A stretch of DNA of 34,631 bases from an uncultured Alphaproteobacteria bacterium (GCA_903842425.1 CAIMLY010000040.1:1-34631); one strand, 5' to 3'; shown: positions 1 to 10,456, counted from the first letter of the stretch. Translations and numbers: made by a program. Notes: a model not told the origin generated them from the sequence alone.

Positions 1-381
1 CGGGACGCCGGGCCCCGGAGCGAACCCGCCGCTGGGGTCCCGGTCTCCGCGGCTGAGGTCACCGGATCCGAGTCCCGGGTCCCCGATAGCCAAAGCCCCG
101 AGATCCAGGGCCCCGAGGTCCAGGCCCCCCCGGTCCAAGCCCCCGAGACCCGGCGCTCCGGGCCCCGGCGGTCCGAGCCCCGGGCGTCTGAACCCCGGGC
201 GCCCGAGCCGGATCCCGCGCCGCGCGCGCCCCGGCGGGAACGCCCGGAACGCCCGGCCCGTGGCGCCAGCCGCGACCCCGGATCATCCGATGAAGGGCCA
301 AGGGGCGAAAAGCCGGTGGTGGGTTTCGGGTCAGAACTGCCCGCCTTCCTCTCACGACCCACAACCCCAGGCCGAAAATAG
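1..381 (+). CDS. C-terminal tail of a DEAD-box RNA helicase (5' truncated by the window)
   Basis: Frame 1 is open from the window edge to TAG at 379-381 (126 codons), with nearly every third position G or C, so it is coding. The first part is a disordered tail rich in Pro, Arg, Glu and Val-Gln, with loose repeats of Pro-Glu-x-Gln. The end reads KPVVGFGSELPAFLSRP, which matches the closing motif (GFG..PAFL.RP) that I remember from alphaproteobacterial DEAD-box helicases of the RhlE/RhlB type. None of the helicase core is visible, so the assignment rests on that motif alone. A Caulobacter-type RhlB, the helicase of the RNA degradosome, would fit because rne lies about 20 kb downstream in the same conserved neighbourhood. 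The degenerate repeats at 60-240 are this coding tail, not a separate repeat element. Confidence 0.6.
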   Translation, partial: RDAGPRSEPAAGVPVSAAEVTGSESRVPDSQSPEIQGPEVQAPPVQAPETRRSGPRRSEPRASEPRAPEPDPAPRAPRRERPERPARGASRDPGSSDEGPRGEKPVVGFGSELPAFLSRPTTPGRK

Positions 382-494
382 GGCGAGAACGCCTCTGCGC
401 TTGACTCGGGGGCGCTGGGGCGAAAGGGAGACGGGGACGGGCGCTGTCGCCTGTCCAGGAATGTCACCGGGCTGGGGGGCCAGGAAAGAAAGGG

Positions 495-1538
495 ATGGCG
501 GAGGATCTCGACTCCAAGTTCAGGTCGCCGGAGGCCTACGAGCTCGCCCGCCTGGCGCTGGAGCGGTTGGAGACCCACAGGGTCTGGCCGACGCCGGTCA
601 ACTATGAACTCTGGTCCCAGGTGATCGCCGAGCCCAATGGCCCCCTCGCCCGGGAACTCGAGCGGATCATGGTCAGCGGAGAGCCGATCACCGACGACCT
701 GACCGAGCAGCTCGCTTCGACCTTCCTGCCCAAGGCGCGCCTCAGCGAGCAGATCCGCGACACCGGGCAGGCGCTGTCCCGTGAACTCGCGACAGCGGAG
801 CAGGCGATCCGTTCAGCGCAGGAGACCAGCGAGACCTTCTCCAACCGCCTGGAGGAGACCTCGCGAACCCTGGAGGCAGACCCCAGCGGCTCGGCCCTGC
901 AGGAGGTGGTCGCCGACCTGTCCGAAGCCACCAAGGCGATGCAGGCGCAAAACGCCTCTGTCGAGCGCGCCCTGGCCGCTTCGACTTCAGAGGTCGCCAT
1001 GCTCCGCGAGCAGCTCGAGGAAGTCCGGAAGGAAGCCGCGACAGACCCCCTCACCCGCCTGGCCAATCGCCGTGCGTTCGACGACCGGATCGAGCTGGCC
1101 CGGGAAGAAGCGGAGGCCAAGGGCGACTACTTCTGCCTCGTCCTCCTCGACATCGACCACTTCAAGAAGTTCAACGACACCTGGGGACACCAGACCGGCG
1201 ACCAGGTCCTTCGGTATGTGGCCAGCGTCATCCGCAAGCGCGTCCTGCCGCCCCGCTTCGCCGCACGGTTCGGAGGCGAGGAGTTCGCCATCATCCTTCC
1301 GGGTGAGAGCCTGTTCGAGGCGTCCCCGCTGGTGAACACGATCCTCAAGGACGTCTCTGCGGCCAGCATCCGCCGGCGTTCCACCAACGACAACCTGGGG
1401 ATCATCACCCTTTCTGCGGGCATTGCCGGCTATCGTGCCGGGGATACGATCCACGAACTGATCGAACGCGCCGACTCCAGCCTCTACAAGGCCAAGCGCC
1501 GCGGCCGTAACCGCCTGGTAGTCGAAGGCGACGGCTGA
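495..1538 (+). CDS. Diguanylate cyclase (GGDEF protein), DgcB-like
   Basis: This 347-residue soluble protein is predicted to make cyclic di-GMP from two GTP. Residues 1-60 form a helical N-terminal domain shared with other alphaproteobacterial GGDEF proteins. Residues 70-180 are a probable coiled coil, suited to dimerisation. The GGDEF domain starts at DPLTRLANRRAF (184-195), continues through DIDHFKKFNDTWGH (219-232) and carries the active-site signature GGEEF at 260-264. The inhibitory I-site (RxxD five residues before GGEEF) is absent: the position reads LPPR. No signal peptide or membrane segment is seen. AGGAAAG lies 6 nt before the ATG. The layout and the neighbouring suf operon resemble Caulobacter crescentus DgcB, but I cannot prove orthology. 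The family is certain; the named orthologue is an inference. Confidence 0.9.
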   Translation: MAEDLDSKFRSPEAYELARLALERLETHRVWPTPVNYELWSQVIAEPNGPLARELERIMVSGEPITDDLTEQLASTFLPKARLSEQIRDTGQALSRELATAEQAIRSAQETSETFSNRLEETSRTLEADPSGSALQEVVADLSEATKAMQAQNASVERALAASTSEVAMLREQLEEVRKEAATDPLTRLANRRAFDDRIELAREEAEAKGDYFCLVLLDIDHFKKFNDTWGHQTGDQVLRYVASVIRKRVLPPRFAARFGGEEFAIILPGESLFEASPLVNTILKDVSAASIRRRSTNDNLGIITLSAGIAGYRAGDTIHELIERADSSLYKAKRRGRNRLVVEGDG

Positions 1539-1549
1539 TCAATGGGTCT

Positions 1550-1569
1550 GGCCTGACGCAGGGTCAGCC
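1550..1569 (+). terminator. Weak hairpin between the cyclase and enoyl-CoA genes
   Basis: CTGAC and GTCAG can pair around a short loop, extended by GG/CC with one bulge. Only a short cttt run follows, so this is a poor intrinsic terminator. It may simply attenuate read-through into the next gene. Confidence 0.25.
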
Positions 1570-1607
1570 GGGCTTTCCTGACTCCAAGACCAAATCCGGA
1601 GGGACGA

Positions 1608-2414
1608 ATGGCCTACGAGAAGATCAAGATTTCGCTGAATGACGGCATCGCCGTCATCTCCATCGCCGATCCGGCCACCATGAACGCCGCAGGGCTGGAC
1701 ACCATGGCCGAGCTGCGCGCCGCCTTTGCGGCCTACGCCCGGCCCGACTCCGGCGCACGCTGCGTGATCCTGACGGGCGAGGGACGCGGCTTCTGCTCCG
1801 GGGCGAACCTCTCCGGAGGCGGAAGCGCCGGCCAGGCGTCGAACCCGGACCCGGAAGGCCCCGACTCCGGGTCCGCCCTGGAGACCGTCTACAACCCCTT
1901 CATGACCTCGCTTCGGGACTATCCGATCCCGATCGTCACGGCGATCAACGGCGCCGCGGCGGGCGTGGGCTGCTCCATCGCCCTGATGGGCGACATCATC
2001 GTCGCCGGCGAGAGCGCCTACTTCCTGCAGGCCTTCCGCCGCATCGGCCTGGTGCCGGACGGGGGCTCGACCTATCTCCTGCCCCGCCTCATCGGCAAGG
2101 CGCGGGCCCTCGAGATGGCCCTGCTGGGCGAGAAGATCCCGGCCAAGACCGCCCTCGACTGGGGCCTCGTGAACCGGGTGGTGCCGGACGACCAGCTGAT
2201 GGCGACCGCCCACGAGATCGCCCGCTCCCTGGCCGACGGCCCCTGGGCGCTGGGGTCGATCCGCAAGCTCATCTGGGACAGCCTCGACAATCACTGGCTG
2301 CAGCAGCTCCACGCTGAGCGGGTGGCCCAACGCACCGCCGGGCGGACGTCGGACTTCAAGGAAGGCGTGATGGCCTTTCTTCAGAAGCGCGTGGCTGTCT
2401 TCAACCGCAAGTAG
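1608..2414 (+). CDS. Enoyl-CoA hydratase/isomerase family protein
   Basis: This 268-residue crotonase-fold protein is expected to act on an acyl-CoA thioester in the cytoplasm, by hydration or double-bond isomerisation. The oxyanion-hole motif GRGFCSGANL is at 59-68, followed by the second glycine-rich turn AAAGVGCSIALMGD. The motif GLVPDGGSTYLLPRLIG has Asp where classical enoyl-CoA hydratases have the second catalytic Glu. That pattern is common in PaaG-like isomerases, so the exact reaction is open. GGAGG stands 8-10 nt before the ATG. The gene converges on the suf operon, with six bases between its stop and that of sufA. There is no pathway partner next to it, so substrate cannot be inferred. 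Confidence 0.88.
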   Translation: MAYEKIKISLNDGIAVISIADPATMNAAGLDTMAELRAAFAAYARPDSGARCVILTGEGRGFCSGANLSGGGSAGQASNPDPEGPDSGSALETVYNPFMTSLRDYPIPIVTAINGAAAGVGCSIALMGDIIVAGESAYFLQAFRRIGLVPDGGSTYLLPRLIGKARALEMALLGEKIPAKTALDWGLVNRVVPDDQLMATAHEIARSLADGPWALGSIRKLIWDSLDNHWLQQLHAERVAQRTAGRTSDFKEGVMAFLQKRVAVFNRK

Positions 2415-2420
2415 CCCGGA

Positions 2421-2822
2421 TCAGGCGTCAGGCGCTGCGGCGGGCTGGATGGTGACGCTCTCGCCGCAGCCGCAGGCGTCGGTCTGGTTGGGATTGCGGA
2501 ACACGAACTTGGACGACAGGCGGGTGACCTCGTAGTCGACCACGGTTCCGAGCAGGAAGAGGACGGCGGAGGGCTCCACCAGGATGGTGACGCCCTGGTC
2601 CGTCACCACCTCGTCCAGGGGATCAATCGCCTGTGCGTATTCCAGGACATACTCCTGTCCGGCGCAGCCACCGTTCTTGACGCCCACGCGCAGGCCGGCG
2701 AGGGGTGTCTCGGACCGGGCGATGATCTCACGGACGCGCTCCGCCGCCGCAGGGGTCAGGGAGACCACCTGGGGGCGGGGGCGACGGGGACGCGGCGTGG
2801 CGGAGAGCGTTTCCAGGGTCAT
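2421..2822 (-). CDS. sufA: SufA/IscA-type Fe-S cluster carrier
   Basis: This 133-residue A-type carrier would accept an Fe-S cluster from the SufBCD scaffold and pass it to apo-proteins. The three conserved cluster cysteines are present: C53 in NGGCAG, and C117 and C119 in the ACGCGES tail. The core begins near residue 19 (VVSLTPAAAERV); the first 18 residues are an Arg/Pro-rich extension that may or may not be translated. It is the last gene of the iscR-suf operon, 15 nt after sufT. The sufA name follows operon context; an ErpA or IscA name would be equally consistent with the motifs. Confidence 0.9.
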   Translation of the reverse strand: MTLETLSATPRPRRPRPQVVSLTPAAAERVREIIARSETPLAGLRVGVKNGGCAGQEYVLEYAQAIDPLDEVVTDQGVTILVEPSAVLFLLGTVVDYEVTRLSSKFVFRNPNQTDACGCGESVTIQPAAAPDA

Positions 2823-2837
2823 GGGCCTAATATGGGC

Positions 2838-3206
2838 TCAGAACATGTTCAATTGAAGCTTGGCCTCGTCGGACATCCGCGAGGGATCCCAGGGCGGATC
2901 GAAGACCAGGTCGACCTTGACGTTCCGCACGTCGGGAATGGCGCGGACGGCGTCCTCGACCCAGCCGGGCATCTCTCCCGCCACAGGGCACCCCGGCGCC
3001 GTCAGGGTCATGTCCACGGCGACATCCCGGTCGTCGGAGACATCGACCTTGTAGATCAGGCCCAGCTCGTAGATGTCGACCGGGATTTCCGGGTCGAAGA
3101 CGGTCTTGAAGGCCTCGATCAGCCGGTCGGTCAGGCGGTCGAGTTCGCCCTGGCTCAGGGCGCCGGAAGCCCCCTCGGGGCTGGCGTCAGGGGGGGTGGC
3201 GGTCAT
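2838..3206 (-). CDS. sufT: SufT-type Fe-S assembly protein (MIP18/DUF59 domain)
   Basis: This 122-residue protein has a variable 20-residue start and then a MIP18-family domain. DPEIPVD at 38-44 and the conserved cysteine C73 in TAPGCPVAGEMP are the hallmarks of the family, which helps mature Fe-S proteins, probably as a carrier or adaptor. The start codon overlaps the sufS stop by four bases, so translation is coupled. The position between sufS and sufA is the usual one in alphaproteobacterial SUF operons. The precise biochemical role of the family is less settled than that of SufBCDS. Confidence 0.9.
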   Translation of the reverse strand: MTATPPDASPEGASGALSQGELDRLTDRLIEAFKTVFDPEIPVDIYELGLIYKVDVSDDRDVAVDMTLTAPGCPVAGEMPGWVEDAVRAIPDVRNVKVDLVFDPPWDPSRMSDEAKLQLNMF

Positions 3207-4417
3207 GTGAAAAAGGTCCGGGTTCGGTCAAGGGCGTCGAGGAAGGCGTCCACTTCCTGGGCTGTGTTGTAGAGGGCGAAGGAGGCGCGGACACTGGAGC
3301 TGACCCCCAGCCGCCGCATGAGGGGCTCGGCGCAGTGGGTCCCCGCCCGGACGGCCACGCCGTAGCGGTCCAGCAGTTGGGCGATGTCGTGGGCGTGGGC
3401 GCCTTCCAGGGTGAAGCTGAGCACGGCCCCCTTCCCCTTCGCCTGGCCAAGGATCCGCAGGCCGTTGATGGCCGCCACGCCCGCCGCCGCGCGTTCGTAG
3501 AGCGCAGCCTCGTGAGCGTGGATTGCGTCCCGGTCCAGGGCCGACAGCCAGTCCACCGCTGCGCCCAGTCCGACCGCCTCGACGATGGGCGGCGTCCCCG
3601 CCTCGAAGCGGAGGGGGGGATCGGCATAGGTGACCCTGTCGAAATCCACCCGGTCGATCATCTCGCCGCCACCCTGCCAGGGCGGAAGGGCGGCCAGCCG
3701 GTCCGCCCGGCCCCACAGCACGCCGATCCCCGTCGGGCCATAGAGCTTGTGCCCGGAGAAGGCGACGAAGTCTGCGTCGAGCTCGCCGACATCCAGGGCG
3801 GTGTGAACGACGGACTGGCAGGCGTCGACGACCATCACGGCGCCCGCCGCCCGGGCGAGGGCGGAGATCCGGCGAACGGGGTTCACGGTCCCCAGCACGT
3901 TGGACATGTGGACCACCGACACCACCCGTGTGCGTGGGGTGATCAGTCCCTCCAGGGCCTCCATGTCCAGGGCCCCGTCCGGCAGGAGGGGCGCGAAGCG
4001 CAGGACCACGCCCTTCCGCTCGCGCAGGAGGTGCCAGGGCACGATGTTGGCGTGGTGCTCCATCTCGGTCAGGAGCACCTCATCCCCCTCCGAGAGGGAC
4101 TGCCCGAGGCCTGCGGCCACGAGGTTGAGGGCCTCTGTCGCCCCACGGGTAAAGACAATCTCGGAGTCCGGAGCGCCTATGAAGGCGGCGACTTTTCTCC
4201 GTGCGTTTTCATAGAGTTCCGTCGTCTCGTTCGCCAGGGTGTGCAGGCCGCGGTGTACGTTGGCGTAGTGGTGACGCATGAGATCGGTCATGGCCCCAAT
4301 CACCGCCTCGGGCTTCTGGGCCGAGGCGGCGCTGTCCAGGTAGACGAGCGGCCGGTCGCCGATCCTCCGCGAGAGGATCGGGAACTCGCCGCGCACCCTG
4401 TCCGGATCGAAGGTCAT
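3203..4417 (-). CDS. sufS: SufS cysteine desulfurase (class V aminotransferase fold)
   Basis: This 404-residue PLP enzyme removes sulfur from cysteine, leaving alanine and an enzyme persulfide that feeds SufBCD. The PLP lysine is K224 in SGHKLYGPTG. The persulfide-forming cysteine is C362 in RAGTHCAEPLM, the short group II loop typical of SufS. TEMEHHANIVPW and VVDACQS (PLP ring contact) are also in place, and the length is normal. The start overlaps the sufD stop by one base (TGATG). This is one of two desulfurases in the operon; the other, at 8073-9212, is of the group I type. No SufE or SufU partner, which group II enzymes usually need, is visible here. Confidence 0.96.
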   Translation of the reverse strand: MTFDPDRVRGEFPILSRRIGDRPLVYLDSAASAQKPEAVIGAMTDLMRHHYANVHRGLHTLANETTELYENARRKVAAFIGAPDSEIVFTRGATEALNLVAAGLGQSLSEGDEVLLTEMEHHANIVPWHLLRERKGVVLRFAPLLPDGALDMEALEGLITPRTRVVSVVHMSNVLGTVNPVRRISALARAAGAVMVVDACQSVVHTALDVGELDADFVAFSGHKLYGPTGIGVLWGRADRLAALPPWQGGGEMIDRVDFDRVTYADPPLRFEAGTPPIVEAVGLGAAVDWLSALDRDAIHAHEAALYERAAAGVAAINGLRILGQAKGKGAVLSFTLEGAHAHDIAQLLDRYGVAVRAGTHCAEPLMRRLGVSSSVRASFALYNTAQEVDAFLDALDRTRTFFT

Positions 4418-5447
4418 CAGGACGCCGCCCCAATCTGCGCCAGGAGCCAGGACCGCAGTCGGTCCGCCGCCGCAGGGGCCTCCACCCGGTCGATCACACC
4501 GCCCAGGAAGGAGGTCACCAGAAGGGTCCGCGCCTCGCGTTCCGGCAGGCCGCGCTGGCGCATGTAGAACAGCACCTCCTCGTCCAGGGCGCCGACGGTG
4601 GCCCCATGGGCGCAGGCGACATCATCGGCAAAGATCTCCAGCTCGGGCCGGGCGTCGACCTCCGCGCGGTCCGAGAGGATGAGGGCGTTGTGCGCCATGC
4701 GGGCGTCGGCGCCGTCAGCCCCCTCCAGGACGGTGATCCGGCCCTGGAAGACCGCCCGGGCCTGGTCGTCCACCATCCCGCGCGCCAGCTGGTCCGTTCG
4801 CCCGTCGGGGCCCTCGTGCCGAACGCTGCTGGTCAGGTCGGCGTGACGGCGCTCCCTGAGCACATAGGCTCCGTCGAGCCGGACCTCCGCTCCCTGTCCT
4901 GGATGCCGGACCCGGGTCTCGAACCTCTGGCGGCGAGCGCCGGACGTCAGGACGGTCTGGCCGAGGCGGGCGCCGGGCTCCAGCTCCGCCTCCAGTTCGA
5001 CCACGGCGACGGCCTCGGCGTCCAGGTCGGACAGGACGAGGCGCTCGCAGGCGGCGCCGGTCCCGAGGCGCATGTCGATTCCCAGCAGGGACAGGCCGGA
5101 CCCACCCCCCTCGTGGGACTCCAGCAGGGTCAGGCGGGCGGCGGGTCCAACCTCGATCCGCAGACGCGAGGCGTGGGCGCCGTCCCCGCGGGACACATGC
5201 CGCAGGATCACCGTGCGGACCTCCCCCCCGGCAACCCGGATTTCCTCAGGCCCGGAGCCATTGGCGATGGACACCCCATCGCCGGGAAGGCCGTCAAAGG
5301 GCCCGGGGCCGATGTCGCCGGGCTCAAGCGGCCGGGACGGCTCGGGGATCGCCCGCAGGAGGCCGCGAAGGTCCGTCCAGCGCCAGTCCTCATCCCGCCG
5401 GGAGGGAAGGCGCGCTGGGTCCCGGAGCCGTATGGCCTCCTCGAGGT

Positions 5448-5451
<4 letters not shown>
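4417..5451 (-). CDS. sufD: SufD, Fe-S cluster scaffold subunit
   Basis: This 344-residue beta-helix protein pairs with SufB and SufC to form the SufBC2D scaffold where clusters are built. The C-terminal block with C280 and H282 (ACAHGATVGALDEEVLFYMR) matches the conserved CxHGAT region, whose histidine is known to be needed for assembly in E. coli SufD. The N-terminal part is shorter and more divergent than in enteric SufD, as is usual in alphaproteobacteria. Its start overlaps the sufC stop by four bases. Confidence 0.94.
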
Positions 5452-6187
<736 letters not shown>

Positions 6188-6194
<7 letters not shown>

Positions 6195-6591
6195 GAGGGG
6201 GCCTCGTCGGCAAGGTACTGGGCGAGGATCTCGAGGGCCTCGGACATGGACGTCGCGACCGCCTGCTTGCGGGGCGCTGCGGTGGGCGTTGAGGCGGTCC
6301 GCTTGTCGGCGGAGCTGACGCTGACCTCTCCGGCCTCGAAATAGGCGCGCAGGCGGAAGGCCGCATGGTCGAGGGCCACCGCGTACCGGGTCCGCTCGAG
6401 CTTGAGGCCCCGGTCGCGCAGGAACCCGGGATCCGAGTCCAGGATGTCGTAGAGGGCCGTGGCGGCGGCGTGGTCGGTCTCCTGCTGGGCGCGCTCTCTC
6501 TCTTCCCGGGCCAGGCGCTCATCCTCGCGCCGATGGATCTCCAGATCGAAGGCCTGCCTCAGGGACAGCCTCCCGGTGACGGTCGTTCGGG

Positions 6592-6595
<4 letters not shown>
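6188..6595 (-). CDS. Unknown 135-residue protein encoded between sufB and sufC
   Basis: I do not recognise this family. The start overlaps the sufB stop by four bases and its end overlaps sufC by seven, so it is embedded in the operon by translational coupling and is very probably expressed. The N-terminal half is strongly charged and helical (Arg/Glu run near 20-40). The middle (residues 50-85) holds [20 protein letters not shown], and the C-terminus has a helix [15 protein letters not shown]. There is one cysteine, the last residue, and no signal peptide or membrane segment. A role as an accessory factor of the SufBCD complex is inferred only from position. Confidence 0.85.
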
Positions 6596-8061
<1,466 letters not shown>

Positions 8062-8072
8062 CTGTCTGCTCC

Positions 8073-9212
8073 TCAGGCCGCAGCCGGATGCCGGCGGGAA
8101 TCCCGCCGGGTCTTCAGCTCGATCCAGGCCTCGGCCGCGATCCGCCAGTCCTCGGGCCGGGTCGACCAGCCGCCGCTGAGGCGGATGGCGCAGCCGGCCA
8201 GGTCGCCCAGTCCCATGGCCTCCAGGACCCGGCTGGGCCGGACCTTGCCGCTGGAACAGGCGGCGCCCGCGCTGACCCGGACTCCGGCGAGGTCCAGGCC
8301 CATGACCTGGATTTCCGAGGGCAGGTCGGGGGCCGCGATGCACAGCACATCGGCCAGACGCGGTGCGCCGGCGCCGATCACCGTGGCCCCCGCCTTGGCC
8401 ATGGCGTGCGCAGCTGCATCCCGGGCCCTCGGGTCGACGCCGAAGGACGACAGCACGGCCGAGGCCGCGGCGCCGAAGCCGGCGGCCCCGATCAGGTTCT
8501 GGGTCCCGGCCCGGCGGCCGTGCTCCTGCCCGCCGCCCGGGAGGTCCCGGGTGATGCGGGTGCGCGGTCCGGCGACCAGGGCGCCAATGCCCTGGGGACC
8601 GCCGAGCTTGTGGGCCGAGAGCGCGAGACTGTCGGCGCCCAGGGCCTCGAGCCCGGCGGGAATCCGGCCGGCGACCTGGACAGCGTCCACGTGCAGCCAG
8701 CCGCCTGCGGCGCGGACCCGCTCACCCGCCGCCCGGGTCGGCTGGATCACGCCGGTTTCGTTGTTGGCGGCCATGAGGGCGAGGAAGGCGCGCCCGGACT
8801 CCGGCGCCTGGCTGTCCAGGGCCGCCTGGAGGACCTCCAGGTCAATCTCCCCGCTGGGCAGGACCGCGACCTCGACCACCTCCGCACCACTGGCGAGGGC
8901 CGCCTCGCGGACGCAGTCGTGCTCGATGGCGGAGACCAGCAACCGGCGGGAGCCGGCGGCGACCGCGCTGCGGATCGCCAGGACATTCGCCTCGGTGCCG
9001 CCGCTGGTAAAGGTCACGGCGGAAGGCGGCGCCTCCGCCAGGGCGGCCACCCGGGCGCGGGCCTCCTCCAGGAGGGCGCGGGCGGCGCGGCCATCGGCGT
9101 GCACTGAACTGGGGTTGCCTGTCACCTCGAAGGCGGCGGACATGGCCTCGCGCGCCTCAGGCCGCAGGAGGGACGTGGCGCAGTGGTCCAGATAGACCCC
9201 GGCGGCGCTCAT
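8073..9212 (-). CDS. Cysteine desulfurase, IscS/NifS type (group I)
   Basis: This 379-residue PLP enzyme would release sulfur from cysteine. It begins [14 protein letters not shown] with the group I pattern (YLDxxATT in IscS). The PLP lysine is K202 in [10 protein letters not shown], and the catalytic cysteine is C319 in [14 protein letters not shown], the long mobile loop typical of group I enzymes. The start at 9212 overlaps the iscR stop by four bases (ATGA); an upstream extension of the frame lies inside iscR. Finding iscR plus an IscS-like gene at the head of a suf operon is the hybrid arrangement usual for alphaproteobacteria. It could also supply sulfur for other pathways such as tRNA thiolation or thiamin (thiS/thiG are in this window). 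Confidence 0.93.
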   Translation of the reverse strand: MSAAGVYLDHCATSLLRPEAREAMSAAFEVTGNPSSVHADGRAARALLEEARARVAALAEAPPSAVTFTSGGTEANVLAIRSAVAAGSRRLLVSAIEHDCVREAALASGAEVVEVAVLPSGEIDLEVLQAALDSQAPESGRAFLALMAANNETGVIQPTRAAGERVRAAGGWLHVDAVQVAGRIPAGLEALGADSLALSAHKLGGPQGIGALVAGPRTRITRDLPGGGQEHGRRAGTQNLIGAAGFGAAASAVLSSFGVDPRARDAAAHAMAKAGATVIGAGAPRLADVLCIAAPDLPSEIQVMGLDLAGVRVSAGAACSSGKVRPSRVLEAMGLGDLAGCAIRLSGGWSTRPEDWRIAAEAWIELKTRRDSRRHPAAA

Positions 9213-9649
9213 GCGGCCCTCCGCCCGGCGCCGACGCGACCCGCGACGACATCCTCCAGTGAGACGGAGGCCAGCCAGGCCTCGATCTGCCGCCCCGTTT
9301 CCTCCCAGAGGTCGTGGGTCAGGCAGCGTTCGCCATTCATCATGCACCCGGGGGACTTGGCGCCGCAGCGGGTGGCGCGCAGGGGCTCGTCCACCGCCAG
9401 GACAATCTCGGCGATGCTGGTGGCCGCCGCGGCCCGGGCCAGGCGATAGCCGCCGCCGGGGCCCCGGTGGCTCTGCACCAGGCCCTGGCGGCGCAGCCGG
9501 GCGAACAGTTGCTCGAGGTAGGACAGCGAGATTTCCTGGCGGGCGGCGATGTCCGACAGGGCCACGGCACGCTCGACCGACTCGGCCTCGCGCCGGGCCA
9601 GGTCGGCCATGGCCATGACGGCGTATCGTCCCTTCGTGCTCAATCGCAT
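9209..9649 (-). CDS. iscR: IscR-type Rrf2 family regulator of Fe-S assembly
   Basis: This 146-residue Rrf2-family repressor/activator heads the operon. The winged helix-turn-helix is at 1-70 (MRLSTKGRYAVMAM, QEISLSYLEQLFARLRRQG, GPGGGYRLAR). Three cysteines, C95, C102 and C109, and H112 (CLTH) match the 3-Cys/1-His ligand set of the [2Fe-2S] cluster in E. coli IscR. This separates it from cluster-free Rrf2 proteins. Loss of the cluster would be expected to relieve repression of the operon it heads. A promoter with an IscR-like half-site lies about 100 nt upstream. Confidence 0.94.
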   Translation of the reverse strand: MRLSTKGRYAVMAMADLARREAESVERAVALSDIAARQEISLSYLEQLFARLRRQGLVQSHRGPGGGYRLARAAAATSIAEIVLAVDEPLRATRCGAKSPGCMMNGERCLTHDLWEETGRQIEAWLASVSLEDVVAGRVGAGRRAA

Positions 9650-9750
9650 GTCCCGGACCCTAGAAGGTTGGCGTTTTTTCGAGCCTTGCCGCCGGGCCCT
9701 GTGCTAAAGCCGCCGCTTCTCGCGGGGACCGCTCCAGGGCCGGCGCCTGC

Positions 9751-9783
9751 GATCTAGGAAGACCAAGCACGATAGTCAACTAT
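9751..9783 (-). promoter_or_regulatory. Candidate iscR-suf promoter with overlapping IscR-like site
   Basis: Reading the minus strand, TTGACTA (9779-9773) and CCTAGATC (9758-9751) are separated by 14 nt. This fits the remembered Caulobacter housekeeping consensus TTGACGS, 10-14 nt, GCTANAWC. The -35 lies in the palindrome ATAGTcaACTAT (9772-9783). The minus-strand string ATAGTTGACTA matches the left half of the E. coli type 1 IscR site, but the right half does not match. Transcription would start near 9745, giving a leader of about 95 nt. Confidence 0.6.
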
Positions 9784-9808
9784 TCGGGCTCCATCTTAAG
9801 GAAGCGAT

Positions 9809-10456
9809 ATGCCAGAGGTGGTTCTGACCGGCGCGGCCGGCCGCATCGAGGGGCGCTACACGGCGGGCAAGGTCGCGAATGCGCCGATCGCCCTGATCCT
9901 CCACCCGCACCCCCGGGCTGGCGGCCAGATGAACCATCCGGTCGCCGTCCAGCTCTTCCATCTGTTCATGAAGCGGGGCTTCTCTGTCCTGCGCTTCAAT
10001 TTCCGGGGCGTGGGCCGCAGCCAGGGCGAGTTCGACTCCGGCATCGGCGAACTGGCGGACGCCGCCACCGCCCTCGACTGGCTGCAGGCCACCAACCCGG
10101 CCGCCGCCCAGTGCTGGGTCGCCGGCTTTGACTTCGGGGCCTGGATCGGCATGCAGCTGCTCATGCGCCGGCCCGAGACCGATGGATTCATCTCCGTCTC
10201 GCCGCCGACCAACATGTACGACTTCAGCTTCCTGGCGCCCTGCCCGGCCTCGGGCCTGATGCTGCACGGCGGCGCGGACACGGTGACCCCCCCGCAGGAG
10301 GTCGAGAAGGTGGTCTCCAAGCTGCGCACCCAGAAGGGCATCGTGATCGACTACGACGTCGTGGACGGCGCCAGCCATTTCTGGACCGAGCACCTGCCGG
10401 AGGTGGAGTCCCGGGTCGGGGCCTACCTCGACCGTCGCCTCGCCGAGGGCGACTAG
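9809..10456 (+). CDS. Alpha/beta hydrolase (COG2945-like) with Asp at the nucleophile position
   Basis: This 215-residue single-domain alpha/beta hydrolase has no signal peptide. It shows the family blocks HPHPRAGGQMNH (32-43), FNFRGVGRSQGEFD (63-76), a nucleophile elbow, an acid D157 (HGGADTVTPP) and a histidine H190 (GASHFW). The elbow reads GFDFGA, so residue 108 is Asp where most relatives have Ser (GxSxG). Asp nucleophiles are known in haloalkane dehalogenases and epoxide hydrolases, but the rest of this protein is not of that type. The substrate is unknown. AAGGA stands 6 nt before the ATG. It is divergent from iscR and its last four bases overlap the end of anmK. Confidence 0.88.
   Translation: MPEVVLTGAAGRIEGRYTAGKVANAPIALILHPHPRAGGQMNHPVAVQLFHLFMKRGFSVLRFNFRGVGRSQGEFDSGIGELADAATALDWLQATNPAAAQCWVAGFDFGAWIGMQLLMRRPETDGFISVSPPTNMYDFSFLAPCPASGLMLHGGADTVTPPQEVEKVVSKLRTQKGIVIDYDVVDGASHFWTEHLPEVESRVGAYLDRRLAEGD

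Noticed and set aside
60-240. Tandem repeat or CRISPR-like array in the first 240 bases
   Set aside because: The repetition is loose, in codon phase, and explained by a Pro/Glu/Arg-rich disordered protein tail.
59-364. Minus-strand frame of 101 codons, rich in Gly/Pro/Arg
   Set aside because: It is antisense to the helicase tail in frame 1 and has no recognisable motif.
401-406. TTGACT as a promoter for the diguanylate cyclase
   Set aside because: No -10 is found at a suitable distance in the G-rich stretch that follows.
3335-4567. Plus-strand open frame of 410 codons
   Set aside because: It lies antisense to sufS and sufD and shows no domain.
8062-8343. N-terminal extension of sufB by 94 codons
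   Set aside because: It overlaps the end of the iscS-like gene, is low-complexity Arg/Gly/Pro, and a good ribosome-binding site supports the start at 8061.
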